Assembly (NCBI GenBank): GCA_003167495.1
Contig: PMSX01000155.1
Location: 1 to 55,991 of the forward strand
Direction: 5' to 3'
Length of the DNA stretch: 55,991 nt
Origin: Bryobacterales bacterium
Lineage (GTDB): Bacteria; Acidobacteriota; Terriglobia; Bryobacterales; Bryobacteraceae
Shown: piece by piece, positions 24,246 through 33,668 of the stretch
Position numbering within the stretch: position 1 is the stretch's first letter
Layout: every line of letters begins with the position of its first letter
Translations under genes and position numbers: made by a program
The notes under the pieces: generated by a model
The model's input: only the letters and a program-made list of their open reading frames with translations
What the model was told of the DNA's origin: nothing
Databases searched by the model: none

Positions 24246-26986
24246 AAGAGCTTTGGCGAAGGTTGCGGTGGTTCGCGTATCGCGCCACGTTTGATCGCGA
24301 TCTCGAAGAAGAAATGCGCCATCACCTCGCTCTCAAGGCAGAAGAGCAGGGAAGCGCTACGGCGGCCAACCGCCAATTTGGGAACGTCACGTTATTGAAG
24401 GAGAAAAGCCGTTCTATGTGGACCTGGACGTTTTTTGAACAGTTCGCGCAAGACATTCGTTATGCCCTGCGGGCCATGCGAGCCAACAAGATGTTTACAG
24501 CCATGGCCGCGGTCTCCCTTGCGCTGGGCATTGGCGCGAATACGGCCATTTACAGCTTCATGGACGCCATCATGCTCCGGGCGTTGCCGGTCCGTCATCC
24601 AGAACAACTGGTAATCGTGAACTGGCGCGTCAAAGGTGATTCGTCAGTCATAAACAGTCATTCCGGCAGCTCGTATAACGAACCGGGGGGCGGCAAAACG
24701 AGTCCTAATTATCCTTACCAGGCGTTTGAGTTCCTCCGCGATCACAACCACGCGTTGTCAACCCTCTTTGGCCACGCAGGTGCTGGGCGTCTCAATCTAG
24801 TGGTCGACGGACAGGCGGAACTGGGTGATGGAGAGTACGTATCCGGTGGCTATTTCAGCGGGCTGGGTGTCAAGCCGTCAGTCGGCAGACTGATTGGTCG
24901 GGAGGACGATAAACCGGGCGCTACACCGGTGGTCGCTATTACTTACAGCTTCTGGCAAGGGCGGCTTGGCGGCCGCGCCGATGTTGTGGGAAAGGCGATT
25001 CTGCTCAACGGCAAGCCTTTCACAATCGCGGGTGTTGCGGCCCCGGAATTCTTCGGTGTCACTCCGCAAAGCACGGCGCAGGTGTTCATTCCGGTAAGCT
25101 ACATCGAGCTCGTTAGTCCCAACCCTTATAACCCTCCCGGCGCAAAGTTCAACGATGGACACTCCTATTGGATTGAGCTAATGGGCCGACTCAAACCGAG
25201 TGTGAGCTTCCCGCAGGCGCAGGCTGAGCTCGGTGGGGAGTTTCAACAATGGGTAGCAGGTACAGTCAGAAATGACAAGGACCGGAAGAACCTCCCAACG
25301 CTGTGGCTGCAGGAAGGCGGTTCGGGAGTCGATTCCCTGCGGCGGGCCTATTCGAAACCTCTTTTCATTCTCATGACCATGGTTGGCTTGATTCTGGTCA
25401 TTGCCTGCGCCAACATTGCCAACCTGCTGCTTTCACGAGCCGCCGCGCGGAGGCGCGAAATGGCCGTGCGCCTCAGTCTCGGGGCTGGGCGACTGAGAGT
25501 CATGCGCCAACTTCTCACAGAGAGCGTTCTTCTGTCGCTTTGCGGAGGCCTTCTTGGCATAGTCGTTGCGGCCGTGGGCATTCGCTCTCTCACGCTGCTG
25601 CTGGCAAACGGCAGTGAAAACTTCACTCTCGGTGCGCAACTCGACTGGCGTGTGTTGTTGTTCACTTTGCTGATTGCGCTGGCAACGGGATTTCTGTTTG
25701 GCCTTGCACCCGCCATCCAGGCCACCAAGGTTGATTTAACCCCGGCGCTGAAGGAAACGCGAGCCGGCAACCCTCATGCCCGCAGACGGCGCTTCGGCGT
25801 CCTATTCGGCTTGAGCCACATACTGGTGGTGACGCAGATCGCCACTTCGCTCCTGCTCGTCGCCGCGGCTGGCCTGTTTGTGCGCACGCTCGCCAATCTG
25901 AATGCGGTAAATGTGGGGTTTAATCGAGAGAACGTACTGCTCTTCAACTTGGATGCTTCTAAGGCAGGTTACAAGGATGCTACGTTGAAGAGTTTCTATT
26001 CCGAACTGCATCGCCGTTTTAGTTCCATCCCAGGCGTGCGCAATGCAACGATGACCCAGATGCCGCTAGTGGCAGGCTGGTCCAGTACGACGAACGTGAC
26101 AATTCCAGGCATCCCAGAAGCGGATGGAAATCGGCCGGGCACTTCTATTACCCAAATCGCCCCCCAATTTTTTGACACGATGCAGATTCCGATTCTCCTG
26201 GGCCGGCCGATTGACCAGCGCGACCGCGAAGGCGCTCCCATGGTAGCCGTGGTCAACGAAGTGTTTGCCAAGAAATACTTTCCCGGCGTATCCCCAATCG
26301 GGCGTCATTTTCATTTTGGCGGAAAAGAAGGAGACGACATGGAGATTGTGGGTGTAGCGAGGAATACTCGCTACAACTCACTCACGAACGAGATCCCCCC
26401 CGTAACCTATCTCCCGTATTTGCAGGCAACGAAACACAGCCCTCTCCAGCAAATGTATTTCGAGATTCGTACAGCCGCCGACCCAATGGCTCTTGCCAAC
26501 ACTGTGCGCAAGATCGTTCATGAAGTAGGTCCGCAGGTTCCCGTCGCCGAGATAACCACTCAGTCGCGTCAAATCGACGAGACGATTGTGCAGGAGCGCA
26601 CCTTTGCCGATCTCTGCACCTGCTTTGGAGTGTTGGCGTTGGTGATGGCTTGCGTCGGCTTGTACGGAACGATGGCTTATGCGGTCACTCGCCGCACCAG
26701 CGAAATCGGCATCCGCATGGCTCTGGGCGCAGCGCGCTGGCGGATCCTGTGGATGGTGCTGCGGCAAGTGTTAATACTGGGAGGCGTCGGCTTGCTAATT
26801 GGATCGGTCGCCGTCTGGGAGACGACCGCCTTTCTAAAATCATTTCTGTTCGGTCTCAAGCCCAACGACCCACTGACACTGGCATGCGCTGGCGCGCTTT
26901 TGGTCGGCTGTGCGATTCTGGCGGGCTATGCTCCAGCTTGGCGCGCCTCCCGCATTGATCCGATGACCGCTCTCCGCCACGAGTGA
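24242..26986 (+). CDS. ADOP-family MacB-like permease 1
   Basis: 914 residues. A short charged N-terminus (WRRLRWFAYRATFDRDLEEEMRHHL) precedes the first membrane segment (about 85-105, MAAVSLALGIGANTAIYSF). Then come a MacB periplasmic core (about 110-370), three helices of an FtsX module (about 375-500, with RRREMAVRLSLGAGRLRV), a second core (about 540-770), and a C-terminal FtsX module (about 780-910). This is the acidobacterial duplicated orphan permease layout, with no ATPase domain or ATPase gene nearby. Transport or signalling role unknown. It shares its 3' end with the next gene. Confidence 0.92.
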   Translation: MKELWRRLRWFAYRATFDRDLEEEMRHHLALKAEEQGSATAANRQFGNVTLLKEKSRSMWTWTFFEQFAQDIRYALRAMRANKMFTAMAAVSLALGIGANTAIYSFMDAIMLRALPVRHPEQLVIVNWRVKGDSSVINSHSGSSYNEPGGGKTSPNYPYQAFEFLRDHNHALSTLFGHAGAGRLNLVVDGQAELGDGEYVSGGYFSGLGVKPSVGRLIGREDDKPGATPVVAITYSFWQGRLGGRADVVGKAILLNGKPFTIAGVAAPEFFGVTPQSTAQVFIPVSYIELVSPNPYNPPGAKFNDGHSYWIELMGRLKPSVSFPQAQAELGGEFQQWVAGTVRNDKDRKNLPTLWLQEGGSGVDSLRRAYSKPLFILMTMVGLILVIACANIANLLLSRAAARRREMAVRLSLGAGRLRVMRQLLTESVLLSLCGGLLGIVVAAVGIRSLTLLLANGSENFTLGAQLDWRVLLFTLLIALATGFLFGLAPAIQATKVDLTPALKETRAGNPHARRRRFGVLFGLSHILVVTQIATSLLLVAAAGLFVRTLANLNAVNVGFNRENVLLFNLDASKAGYKDATLKSFYSELHRRFSSIPGVRNATMTQMPLVAGWSSTTNVTIPGIPEADGNRPGTSITQIAPQFFDTMQIPILLGRPIDQRDREGAPMVAVVNEVFAKKYFPGVSPIGRHFHFGGKEGDDMEIVGVARNTRYNSLTNEIPPVTYLPYLQATKHSPLQQMYFEIRTAADPMALANTVRKIVHEVGPQVPVAEITTQSRQIDETIVQERTFADLCTCFGVLALVMACVGLYGTMAYAVTRRTSEIGIRMALGAARWRILWMVLRQVLILGGVGLLIGSVAVWETTAFLKSFLFGLKPNDPLTLACAGALLVGCAILAGYAPAWRASRIDPMTALRHE
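26501..26986 (+). repeat. Near-identical ADOP 3' tract, copy 1
   Basis: 486 bp matching 29260-29745 without gaps; by hand count 12 mismatches (about 97.5% identical), whereas the sequence just upstream is much more divergent. Reads as a gene-conversion tract covering the C-terminal FtsX module. Confidence 0.85.
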
Positions 26987-27001
26987 CATCAGAACACCGT
27001 T

Positions 27002-29745
27002 ATGAAAGAGCTTTGGCGAAGGCTGCGATGGTTTGCGCGCCGCGACAAGTTTGAGAGCGACTTGGAAGAGGAGATGCGCCATCACCTCGCTCTCAAAGCA
27101 AAAGAGCAGGGCAGTGCTACGGCGGCCAGTCGCCAGTTTGGGAACGTCACGTTATTGAAGGAGGACAGCCGCGCTATGTGGACTTGGACGTTTTGGGAAC
27201 AGTTTGCACAGGATATTCGCTATGGCCTACGCAACATGAATACCAATCGATTGTTCACCGTTATGGCCGCACTTTCGCTCGCGCTGGGAATCGGAGCGAA
27301 CACAGCCATCTACAGTTTCATGGATGCAATTATGATCCGCGCCTTGCCCGTAGCGCACCCGGAACAGTTGGTAATCGTAAACTGGCGGGTCATCGGTAAA
27401 TCCACAGTTGTCAACAGTCACTCTGGCTCCTCCTACAACGAACCGGGAGGAAGCGTAACCAGTCCCAACTATCCTTTCCAAGCCTACGAATTCTTGCGCG
27501 ATCACAACAGCGTTTTTTCGACCCTCTTCGGCTACGCAGGCGCTGGGCGTCTCAATCTGGTGATTGACGGGCAAGCCGGGCTGGGTGACGGAGAGTACGT
27601 ATCTGCGGTTATTTCAGCGCACTGGGTGTAAGGCCGGCGGTGGGCAGACTGATTAGCCCACAAGACGACAAGCCGGAGGCGGAGCCTGTCGTGACGATTA
27701 CTTACAGCTTTTGGCAGCGGCGATTTGCCGGTAGTCCCGACGCTGTGGGCAGATCGATTCTTCTCAATGGCAAACCTTTCACAATCACGGGCGTTGCCGC
27801 GCCGGAATTCGTGGGCGTTCGTCCACAGAGCGCGCCGCAAGTTTTCATTCCCGTTCGCCAGCTTGGGCTTGTTGACCTGAATGTGTATCACGATGCCGAA
27901 TCGAGGTTCAGCGACGGGCACTTCTATTGGATTGAGATGATGGGGCGACTCAAGCCGGGTGTGAGTCTCCCTAAGGCGCAAGCCGAGCTAGGTGCGGAGT
28001 TTCAACAATGGGCCGCCAACACTGTCAGAAACGAACAGGACCGCAAGACACTCCCGGTGCTATGGCTGCAGGAAGGCGGGTCGGGAGTCGATTCCTTACG
28101 GCGCCGCTATTCGAAACCGCTCTTCATCCTTATGACCATGGTTGGGTTGATTCTGGTCATTGCCTGCGCCAACATTGCCAATCTACTTCTTTCACGGGCA
28201 GCCGCACGCAGGCGTGAAATGGCCGTACGGCTCAGTCTTGGGGCTGGGCGGCTGAGAGTGATACGGCAACTTCTCACGGAGAGCGTTTTGCTCTCCCTTT
28301 GCGGAGGCGCGCTCGGCATAGCCGTGGCGGCACTGGGGATTCGCTCCCTCACCTTGTTGCTGGCAAGTGGCCACGACAACTTCTCTCTCGGCGCGGAGCT
28401 GGACTGGCGTGTGCTGCTCTTCACTCTGCTGGTCGCGCTGGCAACGGGATTTCTCTTTGAACTCGCGCCGGCCATCCAGGCAACGAAAGTGGACATTACC
28501 CCGGCGCTGAAAGAGACGCGAGCCGGCAATCCGCAGGCACGCCGGCGGCGATTCGGCATTCCATTCGGACTCAGCCACGTGCTCGTGGTAACGCAAATCG
28601 CCATATCACTTTTGCTCGTCGCCGCGGCGGGGCTATTTGTGCGCACGCTGGCAAATCTCCATTCGGTGAATCTGGGCTTCAATCGCGAGAACGTCCTTCT
28701 GTTCGGCGTAAATGGGGATCTGGCGGGTTACAAAGACGCTGCGTTGAAGAATTTCTATTCCGAACTGCATCGCCGCTTTATTTCCATTCCCGGTGTACGG
28801 AATGCAACGATGACCCACATGCCCTTAGTGGCGAATTCGACCAGCACTACAACCGTGAAGATCCCGGGTTTTCCAGAAACGGGAGGAAAAGAAACCGACA
28901 CCGCCATTGTTCAGATCGGACCTGACTTTTTTGAGACGATGCAGATCCCGATTCTGTTGGGAAGGTCGGTTGACCAGCGTGACCACGAAGGCGCACAAAC
29001 GACGGCCGTAGTAAACGAAGTCTTCGCCAATAAGTATTTTCCCGGCGTATCCCCAATCGGACGTCATTTCGGTTTCGGTGGAAAGGACTCGGTCGACATA
29101 GAAATTGTTGGCCTTGCAAAGACAACGCGCTACAACTCGCTAACTCAGGAGATCCCGCCCGTCACTTACTTTTCCTATTTGCAAGCAGGGAAAAGACCGC
29201 CTCTCAGGCAAATGTATTTCGAGCTTCGTACTCTAGGCGACCCTATGTCACTCGCCAATACTGTGCGCAAGATCGTTCATGAAGTAGGTCCGCAGGTTCC
29301 CGTCGCCGAGATAACCACTCAGTCGCGTCAAATCGACGAAACGATTGTGCAGGAGCGCACCTTTGCCGATCTCTGCACCTGCTTCGGATTGTTGGCGTTG
29401 GTGATGGCTTGCGTCGGGTTGTATGGAACGATGGCTTACGCGGTGACTCGCCGCACCAGCGAAATCGGCATCCGCATGGCTCTGGGCGCAGCGCGCTGGC
29501 GGATCCTGTGGATGGTGCTGCGGCAAGTGTTAATACTGGGAGGCGTCGGCTTGCTAATTGGATCGGTCGCCGTCTGGGAGACGACCACCTTTCTGAAATC
29601 ATTTCTGTTCGGTCTCAAGCCCAACGACCCACTGACACTGGCATGCGCTGGCGCGCTTTTGGTCGGCTGTGCGATTCTAGCGGGCTATGCTCCAGCTTGG
29701 CGCGCCTCCCGCATCGATCCAATGACCGCTCTCCGCCACGAGTGA
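27002..29745 (+). pseudogene. ADOP-family permease 2, frameshifted
   Basis: Homologous along its whole length to ADOP 1 but split. The first frame runs 27002-27631 (209 residues) and stops just after GEYVSA; the remainder continues in another frame from about 27606 to 29745. Comparison with copy 1 at 24835-24885 shows one base missing near 27604-27608: restoring it gives ..GEYVS-GYFSALGVRPAVGRL.. as in copy 1. The second part lacks a Shine-Dalgarno and begins in the middle of the periplasmic core, so it would not make a full permease. Either a real inactivation or an assembly error. Codon use and motifs elsewhere are intact. Confidence 0.88.
29260..29745 (+). repeat. Near-identical ADOP 3' tract, copy 2
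   Basis: Partner of 26501-26986 (offset 2759 bp, no gaps, 12 mismatches by hand count). Confidence 0.85.
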
Positions 29746-29774
29746 CCAACAAACAGCGTTGGCCGCTAAGTAAT

Positions 29775-29957
29775 TCAGCTGGTCTTGGGTGGAATCTTCG
29801 CGCCACCTCGGCGCGCCTCGCTCAGTGCAATGGCGACTGCCTGTTTCCTATTCTTTACCTTTTGCCCGCTGCTTGACGCTAATTCCCCGTGCTTGTATTC
29901 ATCTAACACTTTGGCAATCTTCTTTTTGCCCTTGGAACCCGCTGCTTTTGTGGCCAT
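29775..29957 (-). CDS. DUF6496-type small basic protein
   Basis: 60 residues, highly charged, with KVLDEYKHGELASSSGQKVKNRKQ and AIALSEARRGG, which fits the short DUF6496 family found beside stress genes in many bacteria. A lysine-rich N-terminus (KKK) could bind nucleic acid. GAAAGG is present about nine bases upstream of the ATG. It may be transcribed with the two small genes next to it on the same strand, though the 41-bp and longer gaps leave this open. Function unknown. Confidence 0.8.
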   Translation of the reverse strand: MATKAAGSKGKKKIAKVLDEYKHGELASSSGQKVKNRKQAVAIALSEARRGGAKIPPKTS

Positions 29958-29998
29958 ATTCGTTTACCTTTCTTCGAGCTAACGGAAAGCGATCCCGC

Positions 29999-30178
29999 CT
30001 ACTTAGTCGTTCCAGCCCAAGACGAGGGCGGGTCACTGGACGGAAACGAGTCGGCGGACATCTCGTCGATCCTGTCGTTTTCATGCAAGGGATTCGCACC
30101 TCGTCGAAAACCCTCGGCCAAAGTCTTTGCCAACCAAACCACCACGGAAACGGCAAGGACGCGAAGGATAAATTTCAT
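29999..30178 (-). CDS. 59-residue membrane-anchored protein with an SxDSFPxSDPP tail
   Basis: Reads MKFILRVLAVSVVVWLAKTL, one membrane helix, then a polar tail with DEMSADSFPSSDPPSSW. The (D/E)xSFPxSDPPxW sequence is a recurrent motif in small bacterial proteins of unknown role. The frame is open over exactly 60 codons and is the only reading here with that motif. Upstream ribosome site is weak (GAG). It lies between the DUF6496 gene and a 21-residue gene, same strand. Confidence 0.75.
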   Translation of the reverse strand: MKFILRVLAVSVVVWLAKTLAEGFRRGANPLHENDRIDEMSADSFPSSDPPSSWAGTTK

Positions 30179-30188
30179 AGCGCTTTGC

Positions 30189-30254
30189 TCAATGGTGGCT
30201 GAATATAACCAAAACTCCGGGAACTCCCAGGAGCCATGCAGCCAGATATTTCAT
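30189..30254 (-). CDS. 21-residue hydrophobic peptide
   Basis: MKYLAAWLLGVPGVLVIFSH then His and stop: one membrane-spanning segment. GAAGGGA sits six bases before this ATG (30254); ATG 30260 is an alternative. Very short single-helix peptides are often missed by annotation; here the ribosome site and the following motif gene on the same strand support it. No function known. Confidence 0.45.
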   Translation of the reverse strand: MKYLAAWLLGVPGVLVIFSHH

Positions 30255-30497
30255 TGTCATTCCCTTCACAAATGGTCTGAGCACGTTAGGGACCGTTAGG
30301 CGAATGTGTTTCAATCGATACGTGTAGCTTTGGATGTTCTTCCTCTCAGCCAGGAAAATTTGTGCTAAAACGAGTGAAAAAGTAACAATTAGCAAATCGG
30401 CAAGTACTGATGGGAGTTTTCGCTGGCCGATTTTACTGCAACTGTTTCGTATCGGAGATCTTCTATTATGTGTGTCGGGAGTACATTATAAGAACTA

Positions 30498-32618
30498 ATG
30501 ACTGTCAAAAACCGCATTAGGGAGGGATTGCCGTATCCTTTGGGCGCCGCTTGGGACGGACGAGGAACGAACTTCGCCATCTTCTCGGCCAACGCGACGA
30601 AAGTGGAGATCTGCATTTTCGATTATGACGGCGAGAAGGAAGAAGAGCGTGTGGCACTGCCAGAGTATACGGATCAGATCTGGCACGGATATCTACCCGA
30701 CATCGCTCCCGGCACCAGGTATGGCCTCCGTGTTCATGGTCCCTATGAGCCTCAAAATGGCCATCGATTTAACCCTAACAAGTTGTTGCTCGACCCCTAT
30801 GCTTGCGCCCACGTTGGAAACTTGAAATGGAATCCGGCGATATTCGGCTACCACATGGAATCCGCCGACGATCTGACTTTCGATGATCGCGATAGTGCGC
30901 CATTTATGCCGAAGTGCAGCGTTGTCGATCCGAACTTCGATTGGACTGGTTCCCGTGGCCGTGGTCGTACGCCTTGGAACGATACGGTAATTTATGAATT
31001 GCACGTGCGCGGCTACACAAAGCTGCATCCCGCCGTTCCTGAGAAGCTGCGTGGCACATACGCCGGGCTGGGAACGGAGGCCGTGATCGACTACCTAAAG
31101 TCGCTTGGAGTAACCAGCGTAGAGCTATTGCCTATCCACACGTTCGTTGACGACAATACGCTGCTCGAGAAGGGCCTCCGCAACTACTGGGGATATAACA
31201 GCATTGGATTCTTTGCGCCTGATCCGCGTTACGCCGCTGCCAAGTCGGACAGTTTGCGCGAGTTCAAAGAGATGGTGGCCCAACTGCACAACGGCGGCCT
31301 GGAAGTCATTCTCGACGTTGTGTACAACCACACGGCGGAGGGGAATGAGTTCGGGCCGACGCTGTCTTTTAAGGGAATCGATAATGCCAGCTATTACCGC
31401 TTGCTAGCCGACGATCAACGGTATTACATCAACGACACCGGGACGGGTAATACTTTAAACGTAAGCCATCCGCGCGTTCTGCAAATGGTGACTGACAGTC
31501 TGCGCTATTGGGTGCAACTTGCTAATGTCGACGGATTCCGTTTTGACCTGGGCACGATTCTTGCGCGCGAACCGAATGGCTTCGACAATCGCAGCGGATT
31601 TTTGAAGGCCTGTTGTCAGGATCCACTGTTGGCGACTGTGAAGCTCATCGCCGAGCCGTGGGATTGTGGCCCGGGAGGTTATCAAGTGGGAGGTTTCCCG
31701 CCGGGTTGGGCCGAGTGGAACGACAAGTTTCGCAATGCTGTGCGAGATTTCTGGCGAGGAGAGGCTCCCGCTTCGGAGGTCACGCGGCGGCTTTGCGCTT
31801 CCGGAGATGTTTTCAATTATCAAGGGCGGCGGCCCTGGGCCAGCATCAATTTTGTGACCGCGCACGACGGTTTTACCCTGAACGATGTTGTCAGCTACAA
31901 CGAGAAACACAACGAAGCGAATGGCGAGGATAATCGAGACGGGAGTTCAGACAACCGCTCATGGAATTGTGGAGCGGAAGGACCCAGCGACGATCCCGCC
32001 GTCTACCAATTGCGGGAACGCCAGATTCGCAATATGTTGGGAACCCTGATCCTGTCGCAAGGAACTCCCATGCTCCTGGCCGGCGATGAATTTGGCCGCA
32101 CGCAAGGCGGCAATAATAACGCCTATTGCCAGGACAACGAAATTAGCTGGGTGAACTGGGACATCCAGGAGAAGGGCCAGTGTTTACTCAACTTCGCCCG
32201 CAAGATAATTAGCCTTCGCCACAAGTATCCAATTCTGCGCCGCGACCGTTTCTTGAATGGCGAATATCTGGAAGACCTTGGCGTGAAAGACGTGACATGG
32301 ATCAACGCGAACGGAAAGGAAATGGAAAACGAAAACTGGGGAGATTCCGATATGCGCTGTTTCGGAATGCTGCTCGATGGGCGCGCTCAACCGAGTGGGA
32401 TTAGGCAGCTCGGCCGCGAGGTAACTTTGCTCCTGGTGCTGAATGACCATTCGGACTTAGTCGATTTCGTAATGCCTGCCTGTATAGGCGGCGACGAGTG
32501 GACCCTGCTGATTGATACGAACGAACCGTGTAAGACAGTCGATGCCAGGTTGAATACCGGCGATCAGTACGGAGTCACCGCACATTCTCTGCTGCTCTTT
32601 CAACTCAATCGGACTTAA
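30498..32618 (+). CDS. glgX: Glycogen debranching enzyme (GlgX type)
   Basis: 706 residues. Hydrolyses alpha-1,6 branches of glycogen after phosphorylase. An N-terminal carbohydrate-binding CBM48 domain (about 10-100, YPLGAAWDGRGTNFAIFSAN) precedes the GH13 catalytic barrel (about 150-570): DVVYNHTAEG, VDGFRFD with nucleophile Asp350, AEPWDCG with acid/base Glu386, and TAHDGF with Asp457. A C-terminal beta domain ends the protein. A TATAAG (30487-30492) lies only 5 bases before the ATG and no Shine-Dalgarno is visible. No other glycogen gene adjoins. Confidence 0.95.
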   Translation: MTVKNRIREGLPYPLGAAWDGRGTNFAIFSANATKVEICIFDYDGEKEEERVALPEYTDQIWHGYLPDIAPGTRYGLRVHGPYEPQNGHRFNPNKLLLDPYACAHVGNLKWNPAIFGYHMESADDLTFDDRDSAPFMPKCSVVDPNFDWTGSRGRGRTPWNDTVIYELHVRGYTKLHPAVPEKLRGTYAGLGTEAVIDYLKSLGVTSVELLPIHTFVDDNTLLEKGLRNYWGYNSIGFFAPDPRYAAAKSDSLREFKEMVAQLHNGGLEVILDVVYNHTAEGNEFGPTLSFKGIDNASYYRLLADDQRYYINDTGTGNTLNVSHPRVLQMVTDSLRYWVQLANVDGFRFDLGTILAREPNGFDNRSGFLKACCQDPLLATVKLIAEPWDCGPGGYQVGGFPPGWAEWNDKFRNAVRDFWRGEAPASEVTRRLCASGDVFNYQGRRPWASINFVTAHDGFTLNDVVSYNEKHNEANGEDNRDGSSDNRSWNCGAEGPSDDPAVYQLRERQIRNMLGTLILSQGTPMLLAGDEFGRTQGGNNNAYCQDNEISWVNWDIQEKGQCLLNFARKIISLRHKYPILRRDRFLNGEYLEDLGVKDVTWINANGKEMENENWGDSDMRCFGMLLDGRAQPSGIRQLGREVTLLLVLNDHSDLVDFVMPACIGGDEWTLLIDTNEPCKTVDARLNTGDQYGVTAHSLLLFQLNRT

Positions 32619-32669
32619 GCTGGAACGATGGCCCTGGAGCTTCTACATTTTCTGACCCACGACTAACTC

Positions 32670-32697
32670 CGAAACCGAGCCGGAAGCGTAAGCGACC
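32670..32697. repeat. Short dispersed intergenic repeat, type II copy 2
   Basis: Second copy of the sequence at 20701-20730, in the gap between convergent glgX and dedA genes. Confidence 0.5.
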
Positions 32698-32786
32698 TAG
32701 TTTGGCGTGCAGTTTTAGTCAACGAAATCAAACAACTCAGCAAATCGTACCACCCGCTAAAAGGCTGCTCAAGCCGCGCCTCATGA

Positions 32787-33521
32787 TCACACCGATCTGG
32801 GCTGCCCGACGGCTAAGTCGATTTGACGTTGCTGAGATCGCTGCCTGCGAATTCGCCAGATTCCGTAGCCGATACCGCTTACCAGCATCCCCCCAAACAC
32901 CCAAAGCACAGGGGCCGACCATTTCTGTAGATTGCCAGACCAAAAGCGCACCACATGGCGCCCATACGCGAGGGCGAGCCAAGCGACGAGTCCATAACGA
33001 ACCACGCGCGCGGTACCAAACGCCACAAGGAAGCGCCTCCGCGAGACACCCAAAGCCCCCGCCGCGATCAGAAACGCTGACATGGGCAACGGTGGAGGGA
33101 GTAAAGCCGGAAGAAAAACCGCCATGATCGAGTGATTCTTCACCCAAGCGGAGATTCCCGTCAAGCGACGCCGCTCTAAGTATCCCTGCAAAGCTGTTTC
33201 ACCACTGCGCTTACCGCTAGTCCAGTTCGTGTATCCGCCCAGAATGCTTCCAGCCGTGGCGCTCGCTACCAGGAGCCACAGATTACCATGATGCGAAACC
33301 AGCCACAGGAGGAGAAGATCGGTGCTGCCTGGCAAAGGCAGAGGAATCACCGAGGAATCTAGCACCGCCACTGCGAAAAGTCCCAGGGGTCCCAGATTTG
33401 TAAGCCAGTGGGGAATCAGCGAGTGATGCGCGCCCGGTGGCACCGCGACCGGAGGTGCAGCCGTGATCATGAAAAGCGCCGCCAGACAACCGAGGAAATC
33501 CGCAGATCTTCGGCCGGCCAT
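32787..33521 (-). CDS. DedA-family membrane protein
   Basis: 244 residues from ATG 33521 (TTG 33557 possible). Starts with a hydrophobic segment, then shows the VTT/SNARE-associated core: LDSSVIPLPLPGSTDLLLLWLVSHH, a Gly-rich GSILGGYTNWTSGKRSG, and FLPALLPPPLPMSAFLIAAGALGVSRRRFLVAFGTAR, with further helices to residue about 215. DedA proteins act in membrane lipid (undecaprenyl phosphate or phospholipid) translocation and homeostasis. Basic tail (RIRRQRSQQR). Divergent from the radical SAM gene. Confidence 0.88.
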   Translation of the reverse strand: MAGRRSADFLGCLAALFMITAAPPVAVPPGAHHSLIPHWLTNLGPLGLFAVAVLDSSVIPLPLPGSTDLLLLWLVSHHGNLWLLVASATAGSILGGYTNWTSGKRSGETALQGYLERRRLTGISAWVKNHSIMAVFLPALLPPPLPMSAFLIAAGALGVSRRRFLVAFGTARVVRYGLVAWLALAYGRHVVRFWSGNLQKWSAPVLWVFGGMLVSGIGYGIWRIRRQRSQQRQIDLAVGQPRSV

Positions 33522-33649
33522 CGTGACACCGCGTCCGTCTTGCACAAGTTCATACAAAGTGAGACGTCATTGGTAACCGTCGTGGTTATCTCCTGTCTGG
33601 CTCTTTCTCCCCTATTCACCTTGAATCTTCGCCTTACCCAGTTACGTCA

Positions 33650-33668
33650 CATAATAGTGCGCATGCGA
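33650..33668 (+). promoter_or_regulatory. Leaderless start of the radical SAM gene
   Basis: CATAAT (33650-33655) ends seven bases before ATG 33663 and no Shine-Dalgarno precedes it. A -35 box is not clear. Confidence 0.4.

Noticed and set aside
27600..27650. Programmed frameshift in the second ADOP gene
   Set aside because: No slippery heptamer, no internal ribosome site or stem seen, and the intact paralogue needs no shift.
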